Below are positions 32,001-41,372 of a stretch of 64,000 nt of DNA, piece after piece. Each line of letters starts with the position of its first letter. Within the stretch, counting starts at the first letter, position 1. The DNA is from Sphaerotilus microaerophilus. GTDB taxonomy: Bacteria; Pseudomonadota; Gammaproteobacteria; Burkholderiales; Burkholderiaceae_C. The notes beneath the pieces were generated by a model, which saw nothing but the letters and a program-made list of their open reading frames with translations, had not been told where the DNA came from and searched no databases. The stretch is taken from contig NZ_AP025730.1 of the NCBI RefSeq assembly GCF_023734135.1, positions 1,240,001-1,304,000 on the forward strand. Direction: 5' to 3'. The translations under genes were made by a program, and so were the position numbers.

Positions 32001-33662
32001 TCAGCCTTGGCCGCCGCCGCTGCTGCTGTTGCCAATCGCTTCGCGCTCGCGCAGCTTGAAGCGCTGGATCTTGCCGGTGGCCGTCTTGGGCAGCTCGTCG
32101 ACGAACTCGATCTGGCGCGGGTACTTGAAGGGCGCCAGCTTGTCCTTGACGAAGCCCTTCAGCGCCTCGTCTGACACTTCGCTGCCGGACTTCAGCACCA
32201 CGAAGGCCTTGGTCTTGGTCAGGCCGTCGGCGTCGTTCACGCCGATCACCGCCGCCTCCAGCACCGCCGGGTGCTGCACCAGCGTGGCCTCGACCTCGAA
32301 GGGGCTGACGTAGATGCCGCTGACCTTGAGCATGTCGTCGCTGCGGCCGCCGTAGGTGTAGCTGCCATCGGCGTTGCGCACGTACTTGTCGCCGCTCTTG
32401 GTCCAGCCGCCCTGGAAGGTGTCGCGCGTCTTCTGCCGATTGCCCCAGTACATCATCGCGGCGCTGGGGCCGTGGATGTAGAGGTCGCCCGGCTCGGTGG
32501 AGCCATCCGGGTTCTGGGGCACCGGCTGGCCGTCCTCGCCGCGCAGCTCGATCTCGTAGCCCGGCACCGGCCAGCCGGTGGTGCCGTAGCGCACCTTCTC
32601 GGGCCGGTTGCTCAGGAAGATGTGCAGCATCTCGGTCGAGCCGATGCCGTCGACGATGTCCACGCCGAAGTGGCGCTTGAAGCGCTCGCCCAGCTCGCCC
32701 GGCAGCGCCTCGCCGGCCGAGGAGACCAGGCGCATCGCCACGTCGTTGCGCCCCGGCAGCCCCGGGTGCGCCAGCATGCCGGCAAAACCGGTCGGCGCAC
32801 CGTAGAAGACGGTGGGCTTCAGTCCCTTCTGGCTGGGCAGCGCGGCGGTCCAGCGCTTGAAGGTGGCCTCCGGCGTCGGGCGCTCGCCCATCAGCACCGT
32901 GGTCGCGCCCACGCTCATCGGGAAGGTCAGCGCATTGCCCAGGCCGTAGGCGAAGAAGAGCTTGGCCGCGGAGAAGCAGACGTCGTCCTCGCGCAGGCCC
33001 AGCACGCCCTTGCCGTAGAGCTCGCTGGTCCAGTAGGGGTTGGCGTGCGAGTGCACCGTGCCCTTGGGCCGGCCGGTGGAGCCCGACGAGTAGAGCCAGA
33101 AGCCGGGGTCGTCGCCGCTGGTGGCGGCCGGCTTGGCGGCGGGCGTCTGCGCGGCCAGGAAGGCCTCGAACTCCACCTCCGACGGGTGCAGCGGTGCCGC
33201 CGGGCGCGAGACGATCACCTTGCCCACCTCGTGGTCGGACTTGATCATCGCCATCGTCACGGTGGGCAGCAGCGCGCCGGAGACCAGCACCGCCTGGGCG
33301 CGTGAGTGCTCCAGCATGTAGGCGTAGTCGTCGGCGGTCAGCAGGGTGTTCACCGCCACCGGCACCAGGCCGGCGTACATCGCGCCCAGGAAGCTCACCG
33401 GCCAGTCGATGCTGTCGTGCATCAGCAGCAGCACGCGCTCCTCGCGCCGGATGCCCAAGCCACGCAGGCCGGCGGCCATGCGGCGCACCCGCTCATCCAG
33501 GCTGCCGTAGGTCAGGCTGCCGGCCTCGTCGATGAAGGCGGTCTTGCCCGGCCGGCCGGCATTGGCCGCCAGCAGGTGCTGGGCGTAGTTGAAGGTCGGA
33601 CCCGGGGCCGGGATGCCGGTGTCGAGCGCGGGACCGGGGGCGAATTCGGTGATGGGGCTCAT
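32001..33662 (-). CDS. Benzoate-CoA ligase
   Basis: 553-residue ANL enzyme that activates benzoate to benzoyl-CoA, the entry step of the box pathway. The P-loop is WLYSSGSTGRPKGTVHSH. Benzoate-CoA-ligase hallmarks are FNYAQHLLAANAGRPGKTAF, FFAYGLGNALTFPMSVGATT, DGIGSTEMLHIFLSNRPEKV and the C-terminal TATGKIQRFKLRERE with the catalytic Lys. AGGAG stands at good spacing before ATG 33662. The usual symbol is bclA or badA; the exact orthology was not tested. It is second in the leftward unit under the BoxR-type promoter. Confidence 0.93.
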   Translation of the reverse strand: MSPITEFAPGPALDTGIPAPGPTFNYAQHLLAANAGRPGKTAFIDEAGSLTYGSLDERVRRMAAGLRGLGIRREERVLLLMHDSIDWPVSFLGAMYAGLVPVAVNTLLTADDYAYMLEHSRAQAVLVSGALLPTVTMAMIKSDHEVGKVIVSRPAAPLHPSEVEFEAFLAAQTPAAKPAATSGDDPGFWLYSSGSTGRPKGTVHSHANPYWTSELYGKGVLGLREDDVCFSAAKLFFAYGLGNALTFPMSVGATTVLMGERPTPEATFKRWTAALPSQKGLKPTVFYGAPTGFAGMLAHPGLPGRNDVAMRLVSSAGEALPGELGERFKRHFGVDIVDGIGSTEMLHIFLSNRPEKVRYGTTGWPVPGYEIELRGEDGQPVPQNPDGSTEPGDLYIHGPSAAMMYWGNRQKTRDTFQGGWTKSGDKYVRNADGSYTYGGRSDDMLKVSGIYVSPFEVEATLVQHPAVLEAAVIGVNDADGLTKTKAFVVLKSGSEVSDEALKGFVKDKLAPFKYPRQIEFVDELPKTATGKIQRFKLREREAIGNSSSGGGQG

Positions 33663-33777
33663 GTCTAGTCTCCTGGTCTGCGGGTCGGCAGTCCCGCGAA
33701 GCGGGGCGTGGCCGGCACCGATTCGGGTGCGTCAGGCGGCGGGCGTCAACCGGGTCAGCACCGAGGCGCTGGCCGGG

Positions 33778-34248
33778 TCAGGCCTTGGTGAATTCGATCG
33801 CCCCGGCGGGCAGCAGGTACAGCACGTAGGCGCGCCCGCCGCGCACGGTCGGGCGGTGGGCGCTGCCGGGCGGGTAGACCAGCCAGCCGGCGCCGCGGCC
33901 GTCGAACTGCGCGTCGGCGTCCACCGGCACGATCAGGTCGATCTCGCCATTCGGGTGCGCGTGGTGCGGGCCGGCGAGGTCGGCCATGTTCACCACGTCC
34001 ACCGAGAAACCGGCCAGCGCCTCGCTGGGCTTGAAGATGCGGCCGTAGCGGATGCCGCCCCCTTCGCGGTTGCAGAGCCAGCCCTCGGCCACGCCGCTGC
34101 GGATCGACTCGGCCAGCTCCGCGTAGGTGCTGCTGAGCGCGCCATGCTGCGCGTTCAGCCAGGCGTCGAGCGCGCCATCCAGCGGCCGGCCGGCCAGTTC
34201 GGCGGTGAGCCGGGCGACTCGGGAATGCATCAGGTCTTGTGACATCAT
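33778..34248 (-). CDS. DUF4863 (hydroxylaminobenzoate-lyase-like) cupin-fold protein
   Basis: 156-residue protein of the DUF4863 family, named after 4-hydroxylaminobenzoate lyase PnbB. GPHHAHPNGEIDLIVPV looks like a metal-binding cupin motif, and GWLVYPPGSAHRPTVRGG is the second. Members recur in aerobic benzoyl-CoA clusters without a demonstrated role. It is the first gene of the leftward unit, with a 115-bp gap to bcl that contains a CCCGC/GCGGG hairpin. Two adjacent ATGs (34248, 34245) are possible starts. Confidence 0.85.
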   Translation of the reverse strand: MMSQDLMHSRVARLTAELAGRPLDGALDAWLNAQHGALSSTYAELAESIRSGVAEGWLCNREGGGIRYGRIFKPSEALAGFSVDVVNMADLAGPHHAHPNGEIDLIVPVDADAQFDGRGAGWLVYPPGSAHRPTVRGGRAYVLYLLPAGAIEFTKA

Positions 34249-34355
34249 GGCTCGTGACGACTCGGAGGGACGGTGGGCATGCCTGCAGTGCCGTCCTGAC
34301 CGGGCGATGTCGGCCTCGCTCGATGCGGGTGACTTGCCTTGCGACCGGGACGTTT

Positions 34356-34422
34356 ATGCATTATTGTGCGTGCATTCAAACGATATCCAGCGGGTCCTAG
34401 GGTGTCAAGCAATATAGTGCAT
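34356..34422 (-). promoter_or_regulatory. Promoter of the ligase/transporter unit with two BoxR-type operators
   Basis: On the minus strand, TTGACA (34408-34403), a 17-bp spacer and TATCGT (34385-34380) form a good sigma-70 promoter for the DUF4863-bcl unit. An operator-like site AAGCA-ATATAG-TGCAT (34407-34422) touches the -35, and ATGCA-TTATTG-TGCGT (34356-34371) lies just past the start point. Both fit the ATGCA-N6-TGCAT pattern seen at the other box promoters, so repression by BoxR is likely. Confidence 0.75.
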
Positions 34423-34424
34423 GC

Positions 34425-35417
34425 ATGGTGTTTCCCCTAGGCCCCCTGACAGGACCGATGCGCGCCCACCTCCCGGCCCCGACCGATGGCCTCTCCATCG
34501 CAGCGCCGCTCTCGAACGATGCCTCCCTGCCCGTGCCCGCCACGGAGGACGAGGGCAAGAACCCCTTCCTGGTCGCGCTGGGCGAGCGGGTGCGCAACCT
34601 GCGCGCGCGCCGCGGCCTCACGCGCAAGGCGGTGGCGCTGTCGGCCGATGTGTCCGAGCGCCACCTCGCCAACCTGGAGTACGGCATCGGCAATGCGTCG
34701 ATCCTGGTGCTGCAGCAGGTGGCCGGCGCGTTGCAGTGCTCGCTGGCCGAGCTGATCGGCGACGTGACCACGTCATCGCCCGAGTGGCTGCTGATCCGCG
34801 AGCTGCTGGAGCACCGCAACGAGGCGGAGCTGCGGCGCGCCCGCGTGGAGCTGGCCGAGCTGTTCGGCAACCGCACCGACGAGCGCGCGCGCAGCAACCG
34901 CATCGCGCTGATCGGCCTGCGCGGTGCGGGCAAGTCCACGCTCGGCCAGATGCTGGCCGAGGACCTGGGCTACCCCTTCATCGAGCTGAGCAGGGAGATC
35001 GAGAAGTTCGCCGGCTGCAGCGTGCGCGAGATCCAGGATCTGTACGGCACCAACGCCTACCGCCGCTACGAGCGCCGCGCGCTGGAGGAGGCGATCCAGA
35101 TCTACCCGGAGGTGGTCATCGCCACGCCGGGCGGCATCGTCTCCGACCCGGCCACCTTCAACCTGCTGCTGGCGCACTGCTACGCCATCTGGCTGCAGGC
35201 CCGGCCGGAGGACCACATGGGCCGCGTCGCCGCCCAGGGGGACATGCGGCCGATGGCGGCGAGCAAGGAGGCGATGGACGACCTGCGGCGCATCCTCGAT
35301 GGCCGCTCGGCGTTCTACTCCAAGGCCGACCTGGTGTTCGACACCAGCGCGCAGGCGCTGCAGCCCAGCCGCGAGGCGCTGTGCGCCCAGGTCAAGGCCG
35401 CGCTCAGCCTGCCCTGA
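34425..35417 (+). CDS. boxR: BoxR, benzoyl-CoA-responsive repressor (HTH-shikimate kinase fusion)
   Basis: 330 residues: an XRE helix-turn-helix (LGERVRNLRARRGLTRKAVA, DVSERHLANLEYGIGNAS, residues about 50-105), a linker, then a shikimate-kinase-like domain with P-loop ALIGLRGAGKSTLGQML and FIELSREIEKFAG. The kinase fold serves as the benzoyl-CoA sensor in BzdR/BoxR proteins. It represses the box genes and is divergent from bcl. The ATG at 34425 lies 6 nt after a TATAGT -10-like box and has no Shine-Dalgarno, implying leaderless translation. An alternative ATG is at 34458. Confidence 0.93.
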   Translation: MVFPLGPLTGPMRAHLPAPTDGLSIAAPLSNDASLPVPATEDEGKNPFLVALGERVRNLRARRGLTRKAVALSADVSERHLANLEYGIGNASILVLQQVAGALQCSLAELIGDVTTSSPEWLLIRELLEHRNEAELRRARVELAELFGNRTDERARSNRIALIGLRGAGKSTLGQMLAEDLGYPFIELSREIEKFAGCSVREIQDLYGTNAYRRYERRALEEAIQIYPEVVIATPGGIVSDPATFNLLLAHCYAIWLQARPEDHMGRVAAQGDMRPMAASKEAMDDLRRILDGRSAFYSKADLVFDTSAQALQPSREALCAQVKAALSLP

Positions 35418-35459
35418 GCGGCCCGCGGCCGTTCCCTCGACCGCCTCCGCAACCGTTCG

Positions 35460-36698
35460 TCAGCGCGCCTTTTCCAGCGGCAGGTCGCCCGGCACCGTTG
35501 CACCGGTCGGCTGGCGCTTCGTCCGGCCCAGCAGGCGGCGGGCGTAGGCGGGCAGGGCGCTGCGGTCGCTGATCAGGCGGTGGCCAACGCGGCTGCCGAC
35601 TTCCCAGGTGCGCAGCAGCGCGGCACCGATGCCCGGCGTGGGCGCCAGGCGCGCCACCAGCCAGAGCAGGCCGGCGGGCCAGAAAGCGGGGTGCCAGGAC
35701 AGCGCGCGCACCAGGTGCGCCCGCGCCGCCGGCAGCAGCCCGGCGGCGAGCGCGGTGCGGCCAACCCACAGCTCGTAGTGGCGGCGGATCACGCGCAGCT
35801 CGGGGTCCTTCGGGTTGGGCGTGTAGAACAGCTCATCGAAGAACTTCAGCTTGTTCAGCTCGAAGCGGTGCGCGCCGGCGCCCGAGGCCAGGTGGTCGCA
35901 CTTGAGCTTCTGGCCGGCGGGGGCATTCTCATGCTTGACCGCACAGGGCACTGCGATCATCGCGGCCTGGAAGTGCTTGCACAGCAACGCCATGAAGCGG
36001 AAATCCGCCGCGCTGCGCGTCTCGGTGCTGAACTCGCCGATCACCTCCAGCGCCTCGCGGCGCAGCATCGTGATGGGCAGCCAGTTCAGGTAGCCCCAGC
36101 GCATGTGCTGGAAGAGCTGGCCGCGGTACACCTGGGCGGCGGGCTGGCCGAGCCGGTGCACGATCGCCTGGCCCCAGGCGCCCACGGGCTCGCGCTGGCT
36201 GTACACGCGCAGGTAGTCGTCGTCCTTCGGCTGGGCGATGTCGCAGTGGCCCAGGCCGATCGAGCTGGCCCGCTGGGCGTAGGCCGGCACCAGCACGCGG
36301 TCGAACACCTGGTCGAGCAGCCCGTTCTTATGGCTGTGGAACTCGGTGGTGACGAACATCTGCTGCGGGTTCGCCTCCAGGAAGGCGGTGGTCAGCGCCA
36401 GGTAGTGCGGGTACCACTCGTCGTCCGAATCCAGGAAGGTGACGTAGCGCCCGGTCGCCAGGCGCAGCCCGGCGTTGCGTGCGTGGTAGACCCCGGCGTT
36501 GGCCTGGCGGTGCACCCGGATGCGCCGGTCGTCCAGCGTGGCGAGCCAGGCCGCGGTCTCGTCGGTGGAGCCGTCGTCGACCAGGATCAGTTCCCAATCG
36601 AGCATCGTCTGGCGGCGCACGCTGTCCACGGCTCGGCCGAGCACATCGGCACGGTTGTACGTGGGCAGGATGATCGATACGAGGGGGAGGGTGGTCAT
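35460..36698 (-). CDS. Family 2 glycosyltransferase
   Basis: 412-residue GT-A enzyme. VSIILPTYNRADVLGRAVDS, LILVDDGSTDETAAWL and the DXD-like YVTFLDSDDEWYPHY are classical GT2 motifs. The C-terminal part has hydrophobic segments (PAFWPAGLLWLVARLAP) that may associate with the membrane. The start at 36698 is the first ATG before the motif. Its place between boxR and boxB is unexpected, since no link to aromatic catabolism is known; it may be an insertion into the cluster. The 290 bp upstream up to the boxB promoter hold no gene. Confidence 0.88.
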   Translation of the reverse strand: MTTLPLVSIILPTYNRADVLGRAVDSVRRQTMLDWELILVDDGSTDETAAWLATLDDRRIRVHRQANAGVYHARNAGLRLATGRYVTFLDSDDEWYPHYLALTTAFLEANPQQMFVTTEFHSHKNGLLDQVFDRVLVPAYAQRASSIGLGHCDIAQPKDDDYLRVYSQREPVGAWGQAIVHRLGQPAAQVYRGQLFQHMRWGYLNWLPITMLRREALEVIGEFSTETRSAADFRFMALLCKHFQAAMIAVPCAVKHENAPAGQKLKCDHLASGAGAHRFELNKLKFFDELFYTPNPKDPELRVIRRHYELWVGRTALAAGLLPAARAHLVRALSWHPAFWPAGLLWLVARLAPTPGIGAALLRTWEVGSRVGHRLISDRSALPAYARRLLGRTKRQPTGATVPGDLPLEKAR

Positions 36699-36990
36699 GG
36701 TGTCTTGCCGCAACTGCATGCAGGAGTCAGTCTCGGAGGCATTTGTGACATCCCGGTGAACCTGCATCAAATGGGAAAACGTCACTTTAGGGGGGCCAGA
36801 TTGGCCGTGGCTTAAGAGCGCCACAGTCGCCTGGCGCTGTCGTCCGTTGCCCTCACGCGGGTTGACCTTGAGCGCGAGGCCACCCTGGGGCGACTCGACG
36901 GGTGCGGTCGTTGGCCGCGTCCATCCGGAACTTCCCGAGCGCGGCGGCCCCGGCAAGGGGCCTCTGATCCACCTCAAGGTCTCCCGTTGA

Positions 36991-37039
36991 ATGCACTATG
37001 GTGCATTGACGTTATCTTTTGAAATGAAAGATAGTGCAT
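36991..37039 (+). promoter_or_regulatory. Promoter of boxB copy 1 with two BoxR-type operators
   Basis: ATGCA-CTATGG-TGCAT (36991-37006) is a perfect palindromic operator ending at a TTGACG -35 (37006-37011). An 18-bp spacer leads to GATAGT (37030-37035), which overlaps a second, degenerate site ATGAA-AGATAG-TGCAT (37024-37039). The geometry suggests repression by blocking polymerase. Confidence 0.75.
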
Positions 37040-37121
37040 TGTCAGCGGGCGGCCGGGCATCTACCTTCGCCACCGGCTCGCGCGACGCCACCCTTGGATG
37101 GACGACCAGGAGAGCAGACCG

Positions 37122-38549
<1,428 letters not shown>

Positions 38550-38559
38550 CGCCGTAACC

Positions 38560-38577
38560 GGCCGGCTACAGCCGGCC
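38560..38577 (+). terminator. Hairpin after boxB copy 1
   Basis: GGCCGGC-TACA-GCCGGCC is a perfect 7-bp stem 10 bp after the stop, without a T-run. A second, looser pair GGGCCGCCG/CGGCGGCCC follows at about 38593-38646. Together they probably end boxB transcription. Confidence 0.5.
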
Positions 38578-38689
38578 CCGGTAACCCATCACGGGCCGCC
38601 GCTCCTTCGCCTTGCCCCCCCCAGCAAGGTGGATGGACGGCGGCCCGTTGTGCATTTATGCTGGTTCTTGTAGATCAAGCGGGAGAGGC

Positions 38690-38863
38690 GTTCATTTGAC
38701 CTTTGTCAACCTCGTTAAGCAACTCGACGGGTGCCGGCGATGCCGATGTCATCGAGCGCATTGCCATGTCATTCAGCAGGCAGCCACCTTACGCAGTTAG
38801 TCGACATGTTATTGGACATGTGCCGATGTTATTGAGCACTCGGCGGCACGCAACAAGTTGGGC
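38690..38863 (+). other. attI-like integron recombination region (tentative)
   Basis: The stretch ends in GTTGGGC (38857-38863), matching the integron core GTTRRRY, and no complementary GCCCAAC lies upstream, so it is not an attC. Just before it, CGATGTTATTGAGCAC and CAACAAGTTGGGC resemble the end of the class 1 attI from memory (CGATGTTA..., AACAAAGTTAG). No intI gene or fragment is visible between boxB and this point. It holds no gene and marks the left edge of the lower-GC island. Confidence 0.35.
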
Positions 38864-38910
38864 ATTTTTTGCGCAGCTTAGCAAGCGCACCCCGAGCTGA
38901 AGTTTGATAC

Positions 38911-38939
38911 TTGACAAAGCACTGTCCGACATCTAGCCT
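38911..38939 (+). promoter_or_regulatory. Candidate sigma-70 promoter of the first cassette
   Basis: TTGACA (38911-38916), 17-bp spacer, TAGCCT (38934-38939): perfect -35 and a weak -10, 38 bp above the zinc-ribbon gene. Confidence 0.5.
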
Positions 38940-38976
38940 AAGCTCACACACATATACATGCGAAAGGAAGTGCGAT

Positions 38977-39177
38977 ATGGCTGGAAAAATGTGCCCAAGT
39001 TGTGGCGAACAAACATTCTTTCAAACACCGACAGGACGAACGTGCTCTCGATGTGGTCACACGATGACCTTGCCAGCAAACGAAGGCAAGGGCGGCCAAG
39101 GCAAGCGGTGTGCGAACTGTGGAGGAAACAAAGTCTTTAACGGCACCTGCCGCGGCTGCGGTGCAAAGTATTCCTGA
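38977..39177 (+). CDS. Small double zinc-ribbon protein
   Basis: 66-residue protein with four Cys pairs: CPSCGEQ, CSRCGHT, CANCGGN, CRGCGAKYS. The spacing is that of two tandem rubredoxin-type zinc ribbons. AAAGGAAG stands 7 nt before the ATG. The gene is less GC-rich than its surroundings and lies in what appears to be an integron cassette, followed 12 bp later by the split coiled-coil gene. Zinc ribbons bind nucleic acid or protein; the function here is unknown. Confidence 0.75.
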   Translation: MAGKMCPSCGEQTFFQTPTGRTCSRCGHTMTLPANEGKGGQGKRCANCGGNKVFNGTCRGCGAKYS

Positions 39178-39299
39178 AGAATCACGAACATGAAACTACC
39201 ATATTTCAAAATAGGCGAGGCGTTCAGTGAAGCCAAGGACAGTTTTGCATTTGGAACCAATACCGAAAAACTTGCTTCTACAGCTAAGTTGTTAAGCAA

Positions 39300-40457
39300 T
39301 AGGACTTACGCAGGGTCACTTCAGCTAGCGCAATGATTCGCCATTTCGACTCAATATGTCAGATGGGTGCCATGCGAATGGTTGGTGACCGAAGTTCCTT
39401 CTTGAGGAATTCCGAGAGGATTCCCTTCTTCAGGCTGTAGATGTTTGTCTTCAGCGCTTTGGCCGTCTCGCAGAGGTGGACCCAGGCCAATATCGCGCAG
39501 GCGATGTGATTCTTCTGTGACCGGGCCATTCTGCACTGACATTTTTCGATGCCAAGAACCTGCTTGATCTCCCTGTGGTACTGCTCAATCTTCCAGCGCA
39601 CGGCACACATCTCATGCGTATCGTCCGTCGAATCTTGAGATAGGTCGTTTGTCACAACCCAGTCCGTGCGATTGGTATCAACCACAACCCGGAACAGTTT
39701 CAGCTTGATGTCACTGGGAAACTTGAACAGTTTGACGTGTTTGCCATGCACATGTTCTTGGGCACTCCACTGCAGCGTACTGACCGCCTTGTAGGGCTGC
39801 TGGCCTTGGCTGTCGTCAACCTTGCGATTGCTCTTGAGCGGGCAGTAGAAGTGCTTGCCCGCCCGGTGGATGTGCTTCATCAGATCCATGGTGGCGTACC
39901 AGGAGTCCATCAGCACGGTGCGAAAGGGCAGCTTCTTGTGCGCCATGGCATTGTCGAACATCTCCTGGACATGATCCAGCTTGGACTTGCCGTCTTCGTC
40001 AGGCGCATAGATGCGCCAGTCGATGATCCAGTAGTGGCCGGTCTTGATGTTCACGTACAGGCAGTTGACCACCCCAATGCCCTTGATCAGGCCGTGGGCG
40101 TTGCCGCTGTACTGTTTGCGCACCAGCTCGATTTTGTGCGAGTGGTTCTTGTCCAGAACGCTGTCATCGAAAACCAGGCAGGCATCGTCGTCAAATTCGA
40201 TGTTTCGTCGGGCCAGATTCCAGACATCGGCCGGGCTGATATTGGCAGCCTGCAAGTAGCGATTTATGGCGTCATGAGAAAACCTCTGATGGTGATCCGC
40301 AAAATAGGTCTGCGTGTAGTTGATTTGTGTGGATATCAGAAATTGGCAGTAGTCTCGGCTCGTGGGTTTCATGGTGAATATATTATCACAAATACCACGA
40401 AATCGGCGCCGATATATTAAATAATCTAGTTTGATTTAAACGTTTGCGTAAGTCCTA
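39300..40457. mobile_element. Insertion sequence, IS701-like, 1158 bp
   Basis: Perfect 13-bp terminal inverted repeats TAGGACTTACGCA / TGCGTAAGTCCTA, flanked by a 5-bp direct repeat AGCAA (39295-39299 and 40458-40462). One transposase gene runs leftward. Precise ends are confirmed by the in-frame restoration of the interrupted gene. The family name is from the look of the transposase only. Confidence 0.9.
39359..40372 (-). CDS. Transposase of the insertion sequence
   Basis: 337-residue DDE transposase. Candidate catalytic segments are CLVFDDSVLDKNHSHKIEL, RTVLMDSWYATMDLMKHI and the late VRWKIEQYHREIKQVLG (Glu). It resembles proteins annotated as IS701 family (DDE_5-like); IS4-related classification is an alternative. 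The frame is intact from ATG 40372 to the stop 59 bp from the left end, so the element may be active. Confidence 0.88.
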   Translation of the reverse strand: MKPTSRDYCQFLISTQINYTQTYFADHHQRFSHDAINRYLQAANISPADVWNLARRNIEFDDDACLVFDDSVLDKNHSHKIELVRKQYSGNAHGLIKGIGVVNCLYVNIKTGHYWIIDWRIYAPDEDGKSKLDHVQEMFDNAMAHKKLPFRTVLMDSWYATMDLMKHIHRAGKHFYCPLKSNRKVDDSQGQQPYKAVSTLQWSAQEHVHGKHVKLFKFPSDIKLKLFRVVVDTNRTDWVVTNDLSQDSTDDTHEMCAVRWKIEQYHREIKQVLGIEKCQCRMARSQKNHIACAILAWVHLCETAKALKTNIYSLKKGILSEFLKKELRSPTIRMAPI

Positions 40458-40729
40458 AGCAAGTCAGTTGCAAACATCGGCATGCTTGCCGTAGAAGCTG
40501 GCGTTGAAGTTGTGAAGAGAATTCCCGATGCTGCGGGGAAGGTCGCGCAGGAAAATATTGACAAACGCTCCCATTTGATGACGGATGAACAAATGGAGCG
40601 CGCTCGGAATATCGTTGAAAAATCCAACGAATCAAAAGAGCGCCGCTTGGAAAAAGAGCGAGAAGAGCGGGAGGCCGCCCGCATAGAAAAGGACGTCCGG
40701 TGAAGCAAAGTTTTCGCTTCCGCTCCTTG

Positions 40730-40822
40730 GCCTAACAATTTGGTCAGTCCGAAGCCCACAAGCGCCGCTTGTGGGCGCCCCTTTGCTCCGTACCCCGGCG
40801 CGGCTTACCGCGGGCGTTAGGC
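40730..40822 (+). other. Integron attC recombination site
   Basis: Starts GCCTAAC (R'' box, 40730-40736) and ends GTTAGGC (R' box, 40816-40822), exactly complementary. The inner boxes TGGTCAGTCCG and CGGCGCGGCTTACCG are the expected imperfect L''/L' pair. A central palindrome GCCCACAAGCG/CGCTTGTGGGC fills the variable part. The 93-bp length and order match the 59-base-element family; GCCTAACAATT and GCGCGGCTTA are very like well-known attC sites. It lies 26 bp after the split cassette gene and 60 bp before the next gene. Confidence 0.88.
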
Positions 40823-40882
40823 ATTATTTCCCCTTCTAGTGCTTAACTTTTTGTCTGAAGGGCTAAGTAAAGGTGAGGTTTT

Positions 40883-41311
40883 ATGGGCAGCTTCTCAGAC
40901 TTGTTTGCAGGTTCAAATTTCAAACGAACAATTCAACAATACTGCGCAGATCAAGGTTGGAATCTCGTGGATTTGAGTGATAAACGTGCTGTTCTTAAAT
41001 TCAGGATGGATTCGGGACGCATTCAGACTTTGTATATATTGAAGTATGATACAACTTTAGAATTTTCGGTTCCCAGCGAACTTGCTTATGAGGATAATGA
41101 TATTCCACATAGATTATCAACACTTCTTTTGAAGCGAAATACTGAGCGTAAGATTGGTTTTTGGTGCCTGGAGGTTATTGAGGACGAGTTCGTTTTTGAG
41201 TGTATGCATAATGCTGAAATGCAACTTATAAATAGCGCGTACTTCGAATCTGTTGTGCGCACTCTAGTTAATGAGTGTGATGAATTTGAATCGGCCATCA
41301 GAAATTTGTAG
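40883..41311 (+). CDS. Cassette-encoded hypothetical protein
   Basis: 142 residues, no signal peptide or membrane helix. It starts MGSFSDLFAGSNFKRTIQQY with AAAGGTGAGG upstream and ends VNECDEFESAIRNL. The alternating strand pattern (ILKYDTTLEFSVPSELAY) and acidic character recall type III chaperone/YbjN-like folds, but this is only an impression. Codon use is clearly AT-richer than the neighbours, supporting acquisition. It follows the attC by 60 bp, the usual place for a cassette gene; no attC is found after it. Confidence 0.7.
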   Translation: MGSFSDLFAGSNFKRTIQQYCADQGWNLVDLSDKRAVLKFRMDSGRIQTLYILKYDTTLEFSVPSELAYEDNDIPHRLSTLLLKRNTERKIGFWCLEVIEDEFVFECMHNAEMQLINSAYFESVVRTLVNECDEFESAIRNL

Positions 41312-41372
41312 CATTTCAGAATGTATTTTTGGTGAATAACCATCTTCCGATAAAGGTCTGGTACCGAGTTTA

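Larger units (their letters stand above)
39190..40703 (+). pseudogene. Coiled-coil cassette gene split by an insertion sequence
   Basis: The left exon-like part (39190-39299) encodes MKLPYFKIGEAFSEAKDSFA and continues to ...STAKLLS. The right part (40463-40703) encodes ...VANIGMLAVEAGVEVVKR to a highly charged helical end (KSNESKERRLEKEREERE...). Removing the 1158-bp element and one AGCAA copy joins them in frame into a 116-codon protein, which proves the gene was intact before insertion. An internal ATG at 40482 could still express the C-terminal 73 residues. No family recognised. Confidence 0.85.

Noticed and set aside
38550..38690. Remnant of an integron integrase between boxB and the attI-like region
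   Set aside because: Neither strand of this 140-bp stretch encodes recognisable tyrosine-recombinase sequence.
38714..38720. GTTAAGC as another integron core site
   Set aside because: It fits GTTRRRY but no complementary GCTTAAC or inner boxes lie within 130 bp, so neither attC nor a convincing attI core can be supported.
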